Shown here: positions 48,965-58,608 of the stretch, one piece after another
Layout of the letters: each line of letters begins with the position of its first letter
Position numbering within the stretch: position 1 is the stretch's first letter
NCBI RefSeq assembly: GCF_013128195.2
Contig: NZ_CP053452.2
Coordinates: 2,790,001-2,854,000, forward strand
Direction of reading: 5' to 3'
From: Frigoriglobus tundricola
GTDB taxonomy: Bacteria > Planctomycetota > Planctomycetia > Gemmatales > Gemmataceae
DNA length: 64,000 nucleotides
The notes under the pieces: model-generated
Told to the model about the DNA's origin: nothing
The model's database searches: none
What the model saw: the letters and a program-made list of their open reading frames with translations, nothing else
Made by a program: the position numbers and the translations under genes

Positions 48965-49990
48965 ATGATCATTACCCGAAGCCCGCTCCGGATCTCGCTC
49001 GGCGGCGGCGGCACCGACCTGCCGTCGTACTACCGTGAACACACCGGCTTTTTGTTGGCCGCGGCCATCGACCGGCACGTCCACATCGTCATCAACCGGT
49101 CGATCCTGCCCGAGATGATTCTGAAGTACGCGCAGACCGAGCGCGTCACGGACGTGGAGCAGATCCAGCACCCGCTGGTCCGCGAGGCGATGAAGCTCGT
49201 CGGCACCCCGGCCGAGGGGCTGGAGGTCGCGGCGATGGCCGACATCCCGGCCGGTACCGGGCTCGGGTCGTCCGGCAGCTTCTGTACGGCCCTTCTGCGC
49301 GGGCTGCACGCGCTGCACAACGGCAACCCGAGCGCGGCCGAGATCGCCGAACAGGCGTGCCACATCGAAATCGACCGGCTGAAGGAGCCCGTCGGCAAGC
49401 AGGACCAGTTCATCGCGGCCGTCGGCGGGGTGACCTGCTTCCGGTTCAACCCGGACGGGCACGTGGAGTACTGGCCGCTCCGGGCCTCGTCGGACACGCT
49501 CCGGCGGCTCGAGCACAACCTGGTGCTGTACTTCACCGGGTACACCCGCAGCGCCTCCGAGGTGCTGCGCGAGCAGGACACGAAGACCAAGGCCGCCGAC
49601 TCGTCGATGATCGACAACCTGCACTTCATTAAGGACCTCGGGTACAAGAGCAAGGACGCGCTCGAGGGCGGCGACCTGCGCGGGTTCGCGGAGCTGATGA
49701 ACGTCCACTGGCGGTCGAAGAAGAAGCGGAGCGGGAACATGTCCAACTCCCGCATCGACGAGTGGTACGAGCTGGGGATCAAGAGCGGCGGCCTGGGCGG
49801 CAAGCTGATCGGCGCCGGCGGCGGCGGGTTCCTCATGTTCTACACCGAGGACGCCGAGCAGCTGACCGCCGCCATGTCCCGGGCAGGGTTGCAGCACGTG
49901 CCGTTCCGGTTCGACTTCGAGGGCACGCGGGTCGTCAGCGGCGGCACGCCGTCGCCGGCCCTGCGCCCGGCCATCCGCCGCGCGGCGTAA
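48965..49990 (+). CDS. hddA: GHMP-family sugar kinase, HddA-like (D-glycero-D-manno-heptose 7-phosphate 1-kinase)
   Basis: 341 residues. ATG at 48965 fits CGGAG six bases upstream (a GTG at 48959 is possible). GHMP signature: [19 protein letters not shown] at the N-terminus, MADIPAGTGLGSSGSFCTAL phosphate loop, and SGGLGGKLIGAGGGGFLMFY motif 3. HLKEPVGKQDQF-type LKEPVGKQDQFIAAVGG, as in HddA and related kinases. The neighbours (guanylyltransferase, SIS isomerase, HAD phosphatase) complete the GDP-D-glycero-alpha-D-manno-heptose route, which supports this reading over galactokinase or fucokinase. Confidence 0.78.
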   Translation: MIITRSPLRISLGGGGTDLPSYYREHTGFLLAAAIDRHVHIVINRSILPEMILKYAQTERVTDVEQIQHPLVREAMKLVGTPAEGLEVAAMADIPAGTGLGSSGSFCTALLRGLHALHNGNPSAAEIAEQACHIEIDRLKEPVGKQDQFIAAVGGVTCFRFNPDGHVEYWPLRASSDTLRRLEHNLVLYFTGYTRSASEVLREQDTKTKAADSSMIDNLHFIKDLGYKSKDALEGGDLRGFAELMNVHWRSKKKRSGNMSNSRIDEWYELGIKSGGLGGKLIGAGGGGFLMFYTEDAEQLTAAMSRAGLQHVPFRFDFEGTRVVSGGTPSPALRPAIRRAA

Positions 49991-49998
49991 GGCCGGCC

Positions 49999-50061
49999 CG
50001 TGGCACGGGCGTTCCGGCCCGTGCCACGACTTCCGCACGGGCCCGGAACGCCCGTGCCACG
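49999..50061. repeat. REP-like inverted repeat pair
   Basis: CGTGGCACGGGCGTTCCGGC... pairs with ...GGAACGCCCGTGCCACG around a 12-base centre, with one bulge. Each arm is itself a partial palindrome (GGCACGGGC/GCCCGTGCC). It lies in the gap between hddA-like and hddC-like genes. Confidence 0.8.
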
Positions 50062-50088
50062 AACGAACGACAACGCAAGGGTCTCACC

Positions 50089-50799
50089 GTGCAGGACCTC
50101 GCTTCGACCCCCGTACTGATCCTCGCCGGCGGCAAGGCCACCCGGCTGGGCGAGGTCACAAAAACGATTCCCAAGGCGCTCGTGCCACTGGCCGGCAAGC
50201 CGTTCATCGACCACCAGCTCGCGGGGCTGTTCGCGCAGGGCGTGCGCGAGGTCGTGATGTGCGTCGGCCACTTCGCCGACCAGATCCGCGGGCACGTGGG
50301 CGGCGGCGAGCGGTTCGGGCTCCGGGTCCGGTACTCCGACGACGGGGCCACGCTCCGCGGCACCGGCGGGGCCGTGCGGCGGGCGCTGCCGCTGGTCGGG
50401 GACGGGTGCTTCGTCCTGTACGGCGACTCGATCCTCGACCTGAGTTACCGCGCCGCGTTTGCCGCACTGTCGCCGACGGCGCTGGGGCTGATGACCGTGT
50501 TCCGCAACGAGAACAGTTTCGACAAGAGCAACGTGGTGTTCCGCAACGGGCGGCTCGTGCGGTACAGCAAGCAGGCCGCGTCCGCGGACATGACGCACAT
50601 CGACTACGGCCTGTCGCTCTTGCGGCGGGCCGCCATCGAGCGTATCCCGGCGGAGCACCCGTCGGACCTGGCCGACCTGTACAGCGCCCTCGTGGCGAGC
50701 GGCGAGATGACCGGCTACGAGGTGACCCGGCGGTTTTACGAAATCGGCTCGCCGAGCGGCCTGCGGGAGGCGGAAGAGTTCCTCCGCCGCGCGGCGTGA
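50089..50799 (+). CDS. hddC: Sugar-phosphate nucleotidyltransferase, HddC-like (heptose 1-phosphate guanylyltransferase)
   Basis: 236 residues; GTG start in frame, weak AAGGG upstream. Nucleotidyltransferase fold: VLILAGGKATRLGEVTKTIPKALVPLAGKPF (split here: LILAGGKATRLG and IPKALVPLAGKPFIDH), VLYGDSILDLSY as the metal-binding acidic motif, and the C-terminal YEIGSPSGLREAEEFLR. This ending is common to HddC and related GDP/NDP-sugar pyrophosphorylases. The kinase and isomerase neighbours make GDP-heptose synthesis the best reading; other NDP-sugars cannot be ruled out. Confidence 0.75.
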   Translation: MQDLASTPVLILAGGKATRLGEVTKTIPKALVPLAGKPFIDHQLAGLFAQGVREVVMCVGHFADQIRGHVGGGERFGLRVRYSDDGATLRGTGGAVRRALPLVGDGCFVLYGDSILDLSYRAAFAALSPTALGLMTVFRNENSFDKSNVVFRNGRLVRYSKQAASADMTHIDYGLSLLRRAAIERIPAEHPSDLADLYSALVASGEMTGYEVTRRFYEIGSPSGLREAEEFLRRAA

Positions 50800-50967
50800 G
50801 GGGCCGAAGAACCCACCACCGGCCCCTCCCTTAGATGGGGAGGGGGGCCGACAGCCGCTCGATGGGTCCGTGCGAAAGGCGAGGGCTCAGACGTCCCGAC
50901 CCTCCTTTCTCCCCTCCTGCCGGGAGGTGGCGGGGAATTGGTCTCTTACACAGCGAACGGAGTCGCC

Positions 50968-51591
50968 ATGTCCTTCACGCAGCAGTTCCTGGCCGAAGCG
51001 GGCGAGATCATCGCCAAACTCGACGTGGCCGCGATCGATAAGGCGGTGGACGCGCTCGCCAAGGTGCGGGCGCGGGGCGGGCGCCTGTTCGTCCTGGGCG
51101 TCGGCGGCAGCGCGGCCAACGCGGCGCACGCCGTCAACGACTTCCGCAAGATCGCCGGCATCGAAACGTACGCGCCCACCGACAACGTGTCCGAACTCAC
51201 CGCCCGCACGAACGACGAGGGGTGGGAGACGGTGTTCGTCGAGTGGCTGCGCGGGAGCCGGCTGGACGCCGACGACGGGGTCCTGGTGTTCTCGGTCGGC
51301 GGCGGCGACCTCGAGCGGAACGTCAGCCCGAACCTCGTGCGGGCCGTTCAGCACGCCAAGAAGGTGGGCGCCACGGTGTGCGGCATCGTCGGCCGCGACG
51401 GCGGGTACACCGCGAAGGTGGCGGACGCGTGCGTCATCGTGCCGACGGTGAACGCCGCACACGTGACCCCCCACGCCGAAGCGTTCCAGGCGGTCGTGTG
51501 GCACCTCTTCGTCACGCACCCCGCGCTCAAGGCCGCCGCGACCAAGTGGGAATCGACGGCCGCCGCCGACGCGACGAAGAAGGTGGCTTGA
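50968..51591 (+). CDS. gmhA: SIS-domain protein, GmhA-like sedoheptulose 7-phosphate isomerase
   Basis: 207 residues; ATG with CGGAG upstream. SIS features: GRLFVLGVGGSAANAAHAVNDF (sugar-phosphate loop), DNVSELTARTNDEGWETVF (the ND xxx F motif typical of GmhA), DGVLVFSVGGGDLERNVSPN, VGATVCGIVGRDGG, and C-terminal TPHAEAFQAVVWHLFVTHP. The usual GmhA STSGNSxN phosphate loop is altered to SVGGGDLERN, and the zinc-binding His/Glu set is not clearly conserved. It is therefore a divergent member of the group that converts sedoheptulose 7-phosphate to heptose 7-phosphate. Confidence 0.7.
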   Translation: MSFTQQFLAEAGEIIAKLDVAAIDKAVDALAKVRARGGRLFVLGVGGSAANAAHAVNDFRKIAGIETYAPTDNVSELTARTNDEGWETVFVEWLRGSRLDADDGVLVFSVGGGDLERNVSPNLVRAVQHAKKVGATVCGIVGRDGGYTAKVADACVIVPTVNAAHVTPHAEAFQAVVWHLFVTHPALKAAATKWESTAAADATKKVA

Positions 51592-51675
51592 AGCAGCACG
51601 GGCTGGAAAGCCCGTGCCACAAGAATCTGTTGCGGATCCGGGTTTTTGTGGCACGGGCTTTCCCGCCCGTGCTGT
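51592..51675. repeat. REP-like inverted repeat pair
   Basis: Two inverted copies of an AGCACGGGC...GCCCGTGCCAC unit (51592-51624 and 51646-51675) around a 21-base spacer. Closely related to the element at 49999. Confidence 0.8.
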
Positions 51676-51688
51676 TGTGAGGTTCACA

Positions 51689-52243
51689 ATGCCGCAGCGC
51701 GTCGTATTCCTGGACCGCGACGGGGTCCTCAACCGCGCGTTCCCCGAGGGCGGCACCACGCGCCCGCCGATGACCCTGGACGAACTCGAGCTGCTGCCGG
51801 GCGTCCCGGCCGCACTCGCCCGGCTCCGGGCGGCCGGGTTCGTGCTCGTGGTCGTGACCAACCAGCCGGACGTGGCCCGCGGTAAGCAGACCCGCGCCGC
51901 GGTCGAAGCGATCAACGCGAGGTTGAGTGCGGAGCTGCCGCTGCTCGACGTGTTCGCGTGCTACCACGACGGCGCCGACAAGTGCTCGTGCCGCAAGCCC
52001 AAGGCCGGAATGTTGTTGGCGGCGGCGGCGAAGTGGGACCTGGACCTGGACGCCGCGTTCCTGATCGGGGACCGGTGGAGCGACATCGTCGCGGCGCACG
52101 CGGCCGGGTGCCGCGCGGTGCTGATCGACACCCCGTTCGGGAACCCGGAGCGGTGCAACCCGGACTACCGGGCGGCCGACGTCACCGGGGCGGTGGACTG
52201 GATACTGGCGACCGCGGGGGTCGCCGTCCGATCGGCGGCGTGA
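51689..52243 (+). CDS. gmhB: HAD-family heptose-bisphosphate phosphatase, GmhB-like
   Basis: 184 residues; ATG with GTGAGG upstream. HAD motif I FLDRDGVLNRAF (the catalytic DxD), motif II VVVTNQPDVARG, a zinc-binding loop CYHDGADKCSCRKPKAGML (C-x-H then C-x-C, as in GmhB), and motif III/IV LIGDRWSDIVAAHAAG. GmhB removes the C7 phosphate from D-glycero-D-manno-heptose 1,7-bisphosphate. Neighbours supply kinase, isomerase and guanylyltransferase. Length fits the family. Confidence 0.88.
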   Translation: MPQRVVFLDRDGVLNRAFPEGGTTRPPMTLDELELLPGVPAALARLRAAGFVLVVVTNQPDVARGKQTRAAVEAINARLSAELPLLDVFACYHDGADKCSCRKPKAGMLLAAAAKWDLDLDAAFLIGDRWSDIVAAHAAGCRAVLIDTPFGNPERCNPDYRAADVTGAVDWILATAGVAVRSAA

Positions 52244-52320
52244 GTACCGGCAGGAGGGTGCGGGGGGAGCCGCGGGCGCCCCTCTCCCTCCCTAACCGAA
52301 TCACCAACAGGGGGACTGGG

Positions 52321-53025
52321 ATGAAACTGTTCGTTGACACGGCGGACGTGAAGGAACTGGAAACGTGCCTGGAGCGGGGCTTCCCGTCGGGCGTGACCAC
52401 TAACCCGCTCCTCGTCGCGCGGTCCGGTTGCACCGACTTCGGCGTCCACATCCGGTCGATGATCGACGCACTCATCAAGCACGACGCGAAGATCCCGCTG
52501 TCGGTCGAGGTGAACACCGCCGACCCGGCCAAGATGGCGGACGAGGCCGAACACTTCGTCAAGGAGTTCGGCGACTACCCGTACCTGAACATCAAGATCC
52601 CGGTCGGCTGGAACGAGCTGAAGGTGATCGCCCAGTTGGCCCGCCGCAACGTGCCGGTCAACTGCACCTGCTGCATGTCGTACAACCAGGCGGTGATGGC
52701 CGCCCGCGCCGGGGCGAAGTACGTCAGCCTGTTCTGGGGCCGCATCCGCGACATCGGGTACGACGCCGGCAGCGTGGTGCGCCAGGTCCGCGAGACGCTC
52801 GACCGGTCCGAACTGGACAGCGAGATCATTGTCGGCAGCATCCGCCACCTGGCCGACGTGAACGAGGCCATTCAGGCCGGCGCCCACATCCTCACCGTGC
52901 CGCCCAAGTTCTTCCCGCAGATGTGCGCCCACCCGAAGACGGACGAGGCCGTCGCCCAGTTCATGACCGAGTTCCGCGCCTGGGAACAGGCGGTGCAGGC
53001 CAACCAGGTGAAGCGGGCCGCCTGA
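52321..53025 (+). CDS. Transaldolase / fructose-6-phosphate aldolase family protein
   Basis: 234 residues; ATG in an AGGGGGACTGGG context. Short transaldolase (FSA/TalC/MipB-type): MKLFVDTADVKELETC, SGVTTNPLLVARSG, Schiff-base Lys in YLNIKIPVGW, NVPVNCTCCMSYNQAVMAARAG, GAKYVSLFWGRIRDIGYD, ILTVPPKFFPQMC. The family swaps dihydroxyacetone units among sugar phosphates. Here the placement directly after the heptose genes suggests it makes sedoheptulose 7-phosphate, the heptose precursor. This is inference; the aldolase activity of FSA homologues is an alternative. Confidence 0.85.
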   Translation: MKLFVDTADVKELETCLERGFPSGVTTNPLLVARSGCTDFGVHIRSMIDALIKHDAKIPLSVEVNTADPAKMADEAEHFVKEFGDYPYLNIKIPVGWNELKVIAQLARRNVPVNCTCCMSYNQAVMAARAGAKYVSLFWGRIRDIGYDAGSVVRQVRETLDRSELDSEIIVGSIRHLADVNEAIQAGAHILTVPPKFFPQMCAHPKTDEAVAQFMTEFRAWEQAVQANQVKRAA

Positions 53026-53042
53026 TAACCGAATCGCGTTGC

Positions 53043-53129
53043 TACGTCTTCTGTAGCCGGCCTTTGTGAAGCCGGTGCTCCGGGACTCGTGTCGCACCGG
53101 CCTCACAGAGGCCGGCTACAGAAGACGTA
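53043..53129. repeat. Inverted repeat
   Basis: TACGTCTTCTGTAGCCGGCC... pairs with ...GGCCGGCTACAGAAGACGTA, with a weaker inner stem (GCCGGTGC/GCACCGGC). Long hairpin after the transaldolase gene; it might end transcription, though no T tract follows. Nothing else is seen in the rest of the 375-base gap to 53400. Confidence 0.7.
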
Positions 53130-53331
53130 TCAGCACCCACGGACCGAACGCGTGCGTCTGACGCGTCACGGCACGCAGAAAGCCGAAGTGGATAAACGGA
53201 AAGGCAGGAGCGCCGTGGGCGGCCCCGGCTGCGACCGGCTGTCCCGTTTTTTTCGTTTCCGGACCGGCCGAAGGTCGGGTTGCACGGATCGCTCGGATTG
53301 TGTAAACCGCGATGAGGATTCGGCCGATTGA

Positions 53332-54354
<1,023 letters not shown>

Positions 54355-54382
54355 TTCCTTGATGCGCGAGCCCGGAGACAGC

Positions 54383-55441
54383 ATGAGTCCGGCCGGTGAA
54401 GAAGCGACCCCGTACCAGCAGATCCAGGACGTCGAGAACCGGGTGCTCCTGTTGGCGCACCAGCTCGAGCAGCTGCGCGCCCACGTCCAACAGATGAAGC
54501 TCGCGGCCGTGCCGCGGATGGGCTGGAACCACTGGTTCCGGCACCAGATCAAGCTCGCGCTGGGTATCCGGGTGCACCTCGGGTGCCTGTCGTTCCCCTG
54601 TACGCCACGGCCGGTCCACGTGCCGGCGAGGTACCACTGCAAACCGGTCCTCACGAACCCGCCGGTCATCTCGGTCGTCACCCCGTCGTACAACCAGGGC
54701 GCGTTCCTGGAAAAGACGATCACGAGCGTCCTCGACCAGGAGTACCCGCGGCTCCAGTACGTCGTGCAGGACGGCGGCTCGACCGACGAAACGGCCGGCG
54801 TCCTCGCGCTGTACCGCGACCGGTTGCACCACAGCGAGATGCGCAAGGACAAGGGGCAGTCGAACGCGATCAACCTCGGCTTCGCCCACACGTCGGGCGA
54901 GATCATGGCCTACCTGAATTCGGACGACCTGCTGCTGCCGGGCGCCCTGCACACCGTCGCCAAGTACTTCGAAGACCACCCCGAAGTGGACGTCGTTTAC
55001 GGGCACCGGGTGGTGATCGACCGGGACGGCAACGAACTCGGCCGCTGGGTGCTGCCGCCGCACGACACCGAGATCCTGAAATGGGCCGACTACGTGCCCC
55101 AGGAGACGATGTTCTGGCGGCGGCGGATCTGGGACAAGGTGGGCGGCGGGATCGACGAGAGCTTCCGGTTCGCGATGGACTGGGACCTGCTTCTGCGGTT
55201 CCAGGAGGCCGGGGCGCGGTTCCACCGGATCGGCCGCTTCCTCGGCGCCTTCCGCCTTCACAGCACGTCCAAGACGACGACCGTTGTCAAAACGACGGGC
55301 AGCGAGGAGATGGCCCGGCTCCGGGAGCGGTGCCACGGCCGCGAGGTGACCGGAGAAGAGATCCAGTACGGCATCCGCCGGTACCTGCTCCGGCACGCGC
55401 TCTGCAACCGGATGTACACCTTCGGTCTGTTCCGGTACTGA
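54383..55441 (+). CDS. Glycosyltransferase family 2 with N-terminal coiled coil
   Basis: 352 residues. ATG at 54383 has CGGAG 5 bases upstream; an ATG at 54362 lacks a site. The first ~55 residues form a coiled coil (QQIQDVENRVLLLAHQLEQL). GT-A core: ISVVTPSYNQGAFLEKTITS, VVQDGGSTDETAGVLALY, YLNSDDLLLPGALHTV (metal-binding DD), DWDLLLRFQEAGARFHR. Terminal gene of the glycan locus. Acceptor and donor unknown; the neighbouring GDP-heptose pathway makes a heptosyltransferase plausible, although those are usually GT9 or GT2. Confidence 0.85.
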   Translation: MSPAGEEATPYQQIQDVENRVLLLAHQLEQLRAHVQQMKLAAVPRMGWNHWFRHQIKLALGIRVHLGCLSFPCTPRPVHVPARYHCKPVLTNPPVISVVTPSYNQGAFLEKTITSVLDQEYPRLQYVVQDGGSTDETAGVLALYRDRLHHSEMRKDKGQSNAINLGFAHTSGEIMAYLNSDDLLLPGALHTVAKYFEDHPEVDVVYGHRVVIDRDGNELGRWVLPPHDTEILKWADYVPQETMFWRRRIWDKVGGGIDESFRFAMDWDLLLRFQEAGARFHRIGRFLGAFRLHSTSKTTTVVKTTGSEEMARLRERCHGREVTGEEIQYGIRRYLLRHALCNRMYTFGLFRY

Positions 55442-55471
55442 GTTCGCGGGCCGGTTGAGAGTGACGGATGT

Positions 55472-55536
55472 TTGTGGCCCCGGCGTTCCGGCCCCCGTGT
55501 CTTCGAGACACGGGGGCCGGAACGCCGGGGCCACAA
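55472..55536. repeat. Near-perfect 31-bp inverted repeat, REP-like
   Basis: TTGTGGCCCCGGCGTTCCGG... pairs perfectly for 31 bases with its downstream inverse around a 3-base loop (TCG). It lies between the convergent GT2 and HDOD genes, so it may act as a two-way terminator. Related to the GGCACGGGC elements at 49999, 51592 and 31678. Confidence 0.85.
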
Positions 55537-55569
55537 GCACAGAAAGCAGACCGCACCAACGGGGCCGAA

Positions 55570-56580
55570 TCAGGTGCGGCCGGCGGGGGCCAGGCGCCAC
55601 AATTCGTCGGTCGCGGCGGACAGCAGGGAGTAGTAGTCCGGGGAGCGCCCGATCTCGCGGTCGATCGTCGCCGCGAACGCATCGATCTTCGGCCGCACCT
55701 TGTCCAGAAATTCGGCCAGACGCGGCATCGGCAGCGCGAACCGACGGGCGGCGACGTCGAGGACGCGGTCCAGCGCCTCCGGGTGTTCGGTCAGGGTGTC
55801 GATGCGCGCGAGGAGGCCGGCGAACCAGAGGAGTTCGGCCCGCCCCGCGTGCGGCGTGTCGGCGAGGCGCTCCGGATTGTGGTGGTGCCGGATCGGTTCC
55901 ACAACCTCGTCGGGCAGCCCCCACCGGTGCAGCGCTTCGGCGCCCACCTCCGCGTGATCGATCCCGAACATGTCCCGTTCGCGGGCACACACCTCTTCGC
56001 CGAGCGGGTCCTCGGGGTGCGGCGGGAGCGCCGCCCACGCCTTGGGAAACGTCTGCTGGATCAGAAGGGCGCCGAGGTCGCGCAGGAGCGCGGCGTTCAG
56101 GTCGTCCTCGGGCGACGGGCGGCCGATGTGGGCCGCCACCTCGCGGGCCACGATCGCGCCGCCGACGGAGCTGAACGAGTGGGCCAGCGCGGCCGGGTCG
56201 AACCGGCTCTGCGGGCGCATGGTCGGGAGCGACAGGCTGAGGGCGAGGGTGCGCACCCGGTTGAGGCCGACCACCATCACCGCCCGTTCGACGGACCCGA
56301 GCGCCCGGCTCGGCCCTTCGCGGGCGGTGTTCACGGCCTGGAGCAGAGCGGCGCTGAACCCGGGGTCGCCGGCGGCGATGATCGCGCCGACGTCGCCGGG
56401 CAACGTGTCCGGCCGGCCCGCGGCCCCGGCGACCTTCACGGCGACCGCGGGGATCGCGGGGAGCCGGGACGGGTGCAAAACGGCTTCGAGGATGGCCTCG
56501 CGGCTCGCCGGCAGGCGCGGCGTTGGTACCGAACGGGTGGTCGCACTGCGCGTGATCCACCCGGTAATATGGGCCGCCAT
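55570..56580 (-). CDS. HDOD-domain signalling protein
   Basis: 336 residues from ATG 56580 (GGGGGCGGAA upstream); an upstream GTG would add 31 residues of doubtful value. The HDOD domain occupies about 30-235: LPAIPAVAVKVAGAAGRP, GAIIAAGDPGFSAALLQAVN, HSFSSVGGAIVAREVAAHIG, LLRDLGALLIQQTFP, RERDMFGIDHAEVGAEALHRWGLPDEVVEPIRHHH (in two parts). The tail (about 240-336) has no domain I can name. HDOD proteins act in signalling and stress responses without a known catalytic activity, usually through protein contacts. Convergent with the glycan locus. Confidence 0.85.
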   Translation of the reverse strand: MAAHITGWITRSATTRSVPTPRLPASREAILEAVLHPSRLPAIPAVAVKVAGAAGRPDTLPGDVGAIIAAGDPGFSAALLQAVNTAREGPSRALGSVERAVMVVGLNRVRTLALSLSLPTMRPQSRFDPAALAHSFSSVGGAIVAREVAAHIGRPSPEDDLNAALLRDLGALLIQQTFPKAWAALPPHPEDPLGEEVCARERDMFGIDHAEVGAEALHRWGLPDEVVEPIRHHHNPERLADTPHAGRAELLWFAGLLARIDTLTEHPEALDRVLDVAARRFALPMPRLAEFLDKVRPKIDAFAATIDREIGRSPDYYSLLSAATDELWRLAPAGRT

Positions 56581-56741
56581 TTCCGCCCCCGCCCGCCGGC
56601 TTTCCGCGGAACCGCGCCCCTGGTCAGGACGCGCACGAGATATTGTCCCCGCGCCGAGAGTGCGGGGCCTCACTGTGATTTATCGGTCCGCGGCGTGAAT
56701 ATTTGTCCGCGCGGCCGGTGCGGGGACAATACGGCCGCTTT

Positions 56742-57668
56742 TCAGTGTGCGGCCCTCAGGACGCGCTCGATGTACGCCCGCACCTCGGGTACGGCCACTC
56801 CGGTTGCCACACGGGCGTTCGGCCCGGCCGAAGGATTCGGGCGGGCGTCGATCACCGTCATGCCGCGTGTCAGGTCGCCGTGCGTTTCCACGTCCACGTA
56901 ATGCGGTTCGCTGCTCACGCACCCGGCGACGGCCACGGCCACCGTGCCGAGCACGTCCTTGAGGTGGAACCCCTCAATGCCGTAGAGGTTGGAACTCGCG
57001 CGGATGCCGAACGGGACGATCTGGCGCAGGAACTGGCACGTGCGCGCGTCCGGGTTCGGCAGTTCCAGCAGGTCCGACGGCGAGAAGATCAGCCGGCGCG
57101 TCACGTCGAGCGGGATGAGCAGCGGGTTGAGTTCGGCGGCGAACACGCGCTTGGCGGCATCGGGGTCGAGGTGGATGTGGAACTCGGCGACCGGCCCGGC
57201 GTTGCCCGGTTCCTTCCACGCGCCGCCGATGATGACCGTCTGGTCCAGAACGGCGGGCAGGGCGGGGTCGCGGTCGAGGGCGGTCGCGAGGGTGGTGAGC
57301 GGTCCGAGGTTGATGACCGTGACCTGCCGCGGGTGCTCGTGGGCGAGTTCGCACAGCACCTTGTCGGCCGGGTGCAGCGTGTGGCGCATGGCGCTGGGGA
57401 AGCTGACCCCGCCCAGCCCGCCGGCCCCGTGGAGCGCGGTGCCGTCGGCGTCGTAGCGGGCGGGCAGCGCCGCGGCGAGCTTCGGCCACTTCGGCGGATC
57501 GACCACGTCGATGAGCGTGTGGGCGTTGGCGGTCGCCTGTTCGGCCGATACGTTCCCGGCCGTGGGCAGCAGGCCGACCACCTCCAGGTTCGGGTCGTTG
57601 AGGGCGAGCGCCACCGCGAACGCGGTGTCGATGCCGGGGTCGGCGACGAGGATGACCTTTCGTGGCAT
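56742..57668 (-). CDS. Inosine-uridine-type nucleoside hydrolase family protein, altered metal site
   Basis: 308 residues; start MPRKVILVADPG, no strong ribosome site. The family opens with DxDxGxDD for calcium; here it reads VADPGIDTAFAVALAL. The Asp equivalent to residue 10 and the one before the last are kept, but the first Asp is Val and the last Asp, a calcium ligand, is Thr. The rest is typical: GLLPTAGNVSAEQATANAHTL, VTVINLGPLTTLATAL, TVIIGGAWKEPGNAGPVAEF, and a C-terminal VDVETHGDLTRGMTVIDARP. It may have reduced, altered or no hydrolase activity. Substrate unknown. Confidence 0.82.
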   Translation of the reverse strand: MPRKVILVADPGIDTAFAVALALNDPNLEVVGLLPTAGNVSAEQATANAHTLIDVVDPPKWPKLAAALPARYDADGTALHGAGGLGGVSFPSAMRHTLHPADKVLCELAHEHPRQVTVINLGPLTTLATALDRDPALPAVLDQTVIIGGAWKEPGNAGPVAEFHIHLDPDAAKRVFAAELNPLLIPLDVTRRLIFSPSDLLELPNPDARTCQFLRQIVPFGIRASSNLYGIEGFHLKDVLGTVAVAVAGCVSSEPHYVDVETHGDLTRGMTVIDARPNPSAGPNARVATGVAVPEVRAYIERVLRAAH

Positions 57669-57858
57669 GATGAACCGGCCGTGTGTCGGGGAAAGGGCGA
57701 CGTCTCGGCGAAGTGTCGGCGCCCGTGCGAGGAGGGCGCCGCCAGCGTCATGGTATCCGACCGTCAACGGGGGAGGAACCGGCTAGTCGGCGGAAGCTGC
57801 GGACTTCACGCGGGGCGGAAAATCGGGGATGCTGGGAGCGAAAGCGAAGGGCGAAACT

Positions 57859-58608
57859 GTGCGAAAGCGCGAATGGATGCGGTGTCGTGATCCCGAAGCG
57901 ATGTTGCGGCAGGTGGCCATGACCCTATACCCGCTTGCGCACCTACCTCTGCCCCCGCAATGCCATCCGCGTTTAGATCCCATCCTCTTACGGCGGTTCC
58001 GGATTTTCACACTCACCGCGGTCCGGGCCGCGCTGATTAGGGTAAACCATGCGGCCTGCCAAGCCGCAGCCGAGGTCGGCTGGCGTCTGGCTGAGGGGCT
58101 CGCTTCCGCTGAAGAGATCGCAAGAAGCGACGCGGCGCTTCGGGTCGCGTGGGAGGAGGGTTGGGAGGCGACTCTCGTGTATTTTGAGGCCCCTGCCGAA
58201 GTGTGGAGGTTCCCGCGACTCGTCAAAGTCCTCGCTCTTCTCTTCAGCGAACCGGTTGATGCGGCCCGGACGCTGGTGGTTCCAGAGTCCCTCGTTCACC
58301 CCGGTCAACCCATACCGCTTCTGACGTCCGAAGAGACTCAAGATTGCTGTTGGCTCCTCCGGGACATTTTCGGTGATCGTGGCGCGGTGCTTACCTCTCC
58401 GGAGTGGCAAGAGGCGTGGCGCACAGACACCGCGATTGCCCTTGCGCGGCAGATGTATGAATCGCGTGACTTCGGCGCGATGCCGATTCTCGCAGACGCC
58501 CTCCAGGACGCCGGCTGCGATAACGCGGACATTCTCACCCACTGCCGCGGGCCGGGGCCGCACGTGAGGGGCTGTTGGGTGGTCGATTTGGTACTGGGGA
58601 AGGGGTAA
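57859..58608 (+). CDS. Gemmata-type hypothetical protein with HVRGCWVVDLVLG ending
   Basis: 249 residues from GTG 57859, which gives the family-like opening (V/M)RKREWMRCRDPEAMLRQV; a start at 57829 would add ten residues. The centre is helical with poor similarity (ALRVAWEEGWEATLVYFEAP). The C-terminal ~55 residues are a recognisable module in planctomycete proteins: ALARQMYESRDFGAMPILAD, ALQDAGCDNADILTHCRGPG, HVRGCWVVDLVLGKG. Function unknown. The gene is convergent with trpD, sharing a long hairpin. Confidence 0.72.
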   Translation: MRKREWMRCRDPEAMLRQVAMTLYPLAHLPLPPQCHPRLDPILLRRFRIFTLTAVRAALIRVNHAACQAAAEVGWRLAEGLASAEEIARSDAALRVAWEEGWEATLVYFEAPAEVWRFPRLVKVLALLFSEPVDAARTLVVPESLVHPGQPIPLLTSEETQDCCWLLRDIFGDRGAVLTSPEWQEAWRTDTAIALARQMYESRDFGAMPILADALQDAGCDNADILTHCRGPGPHVRGCWVVDLVLGKG

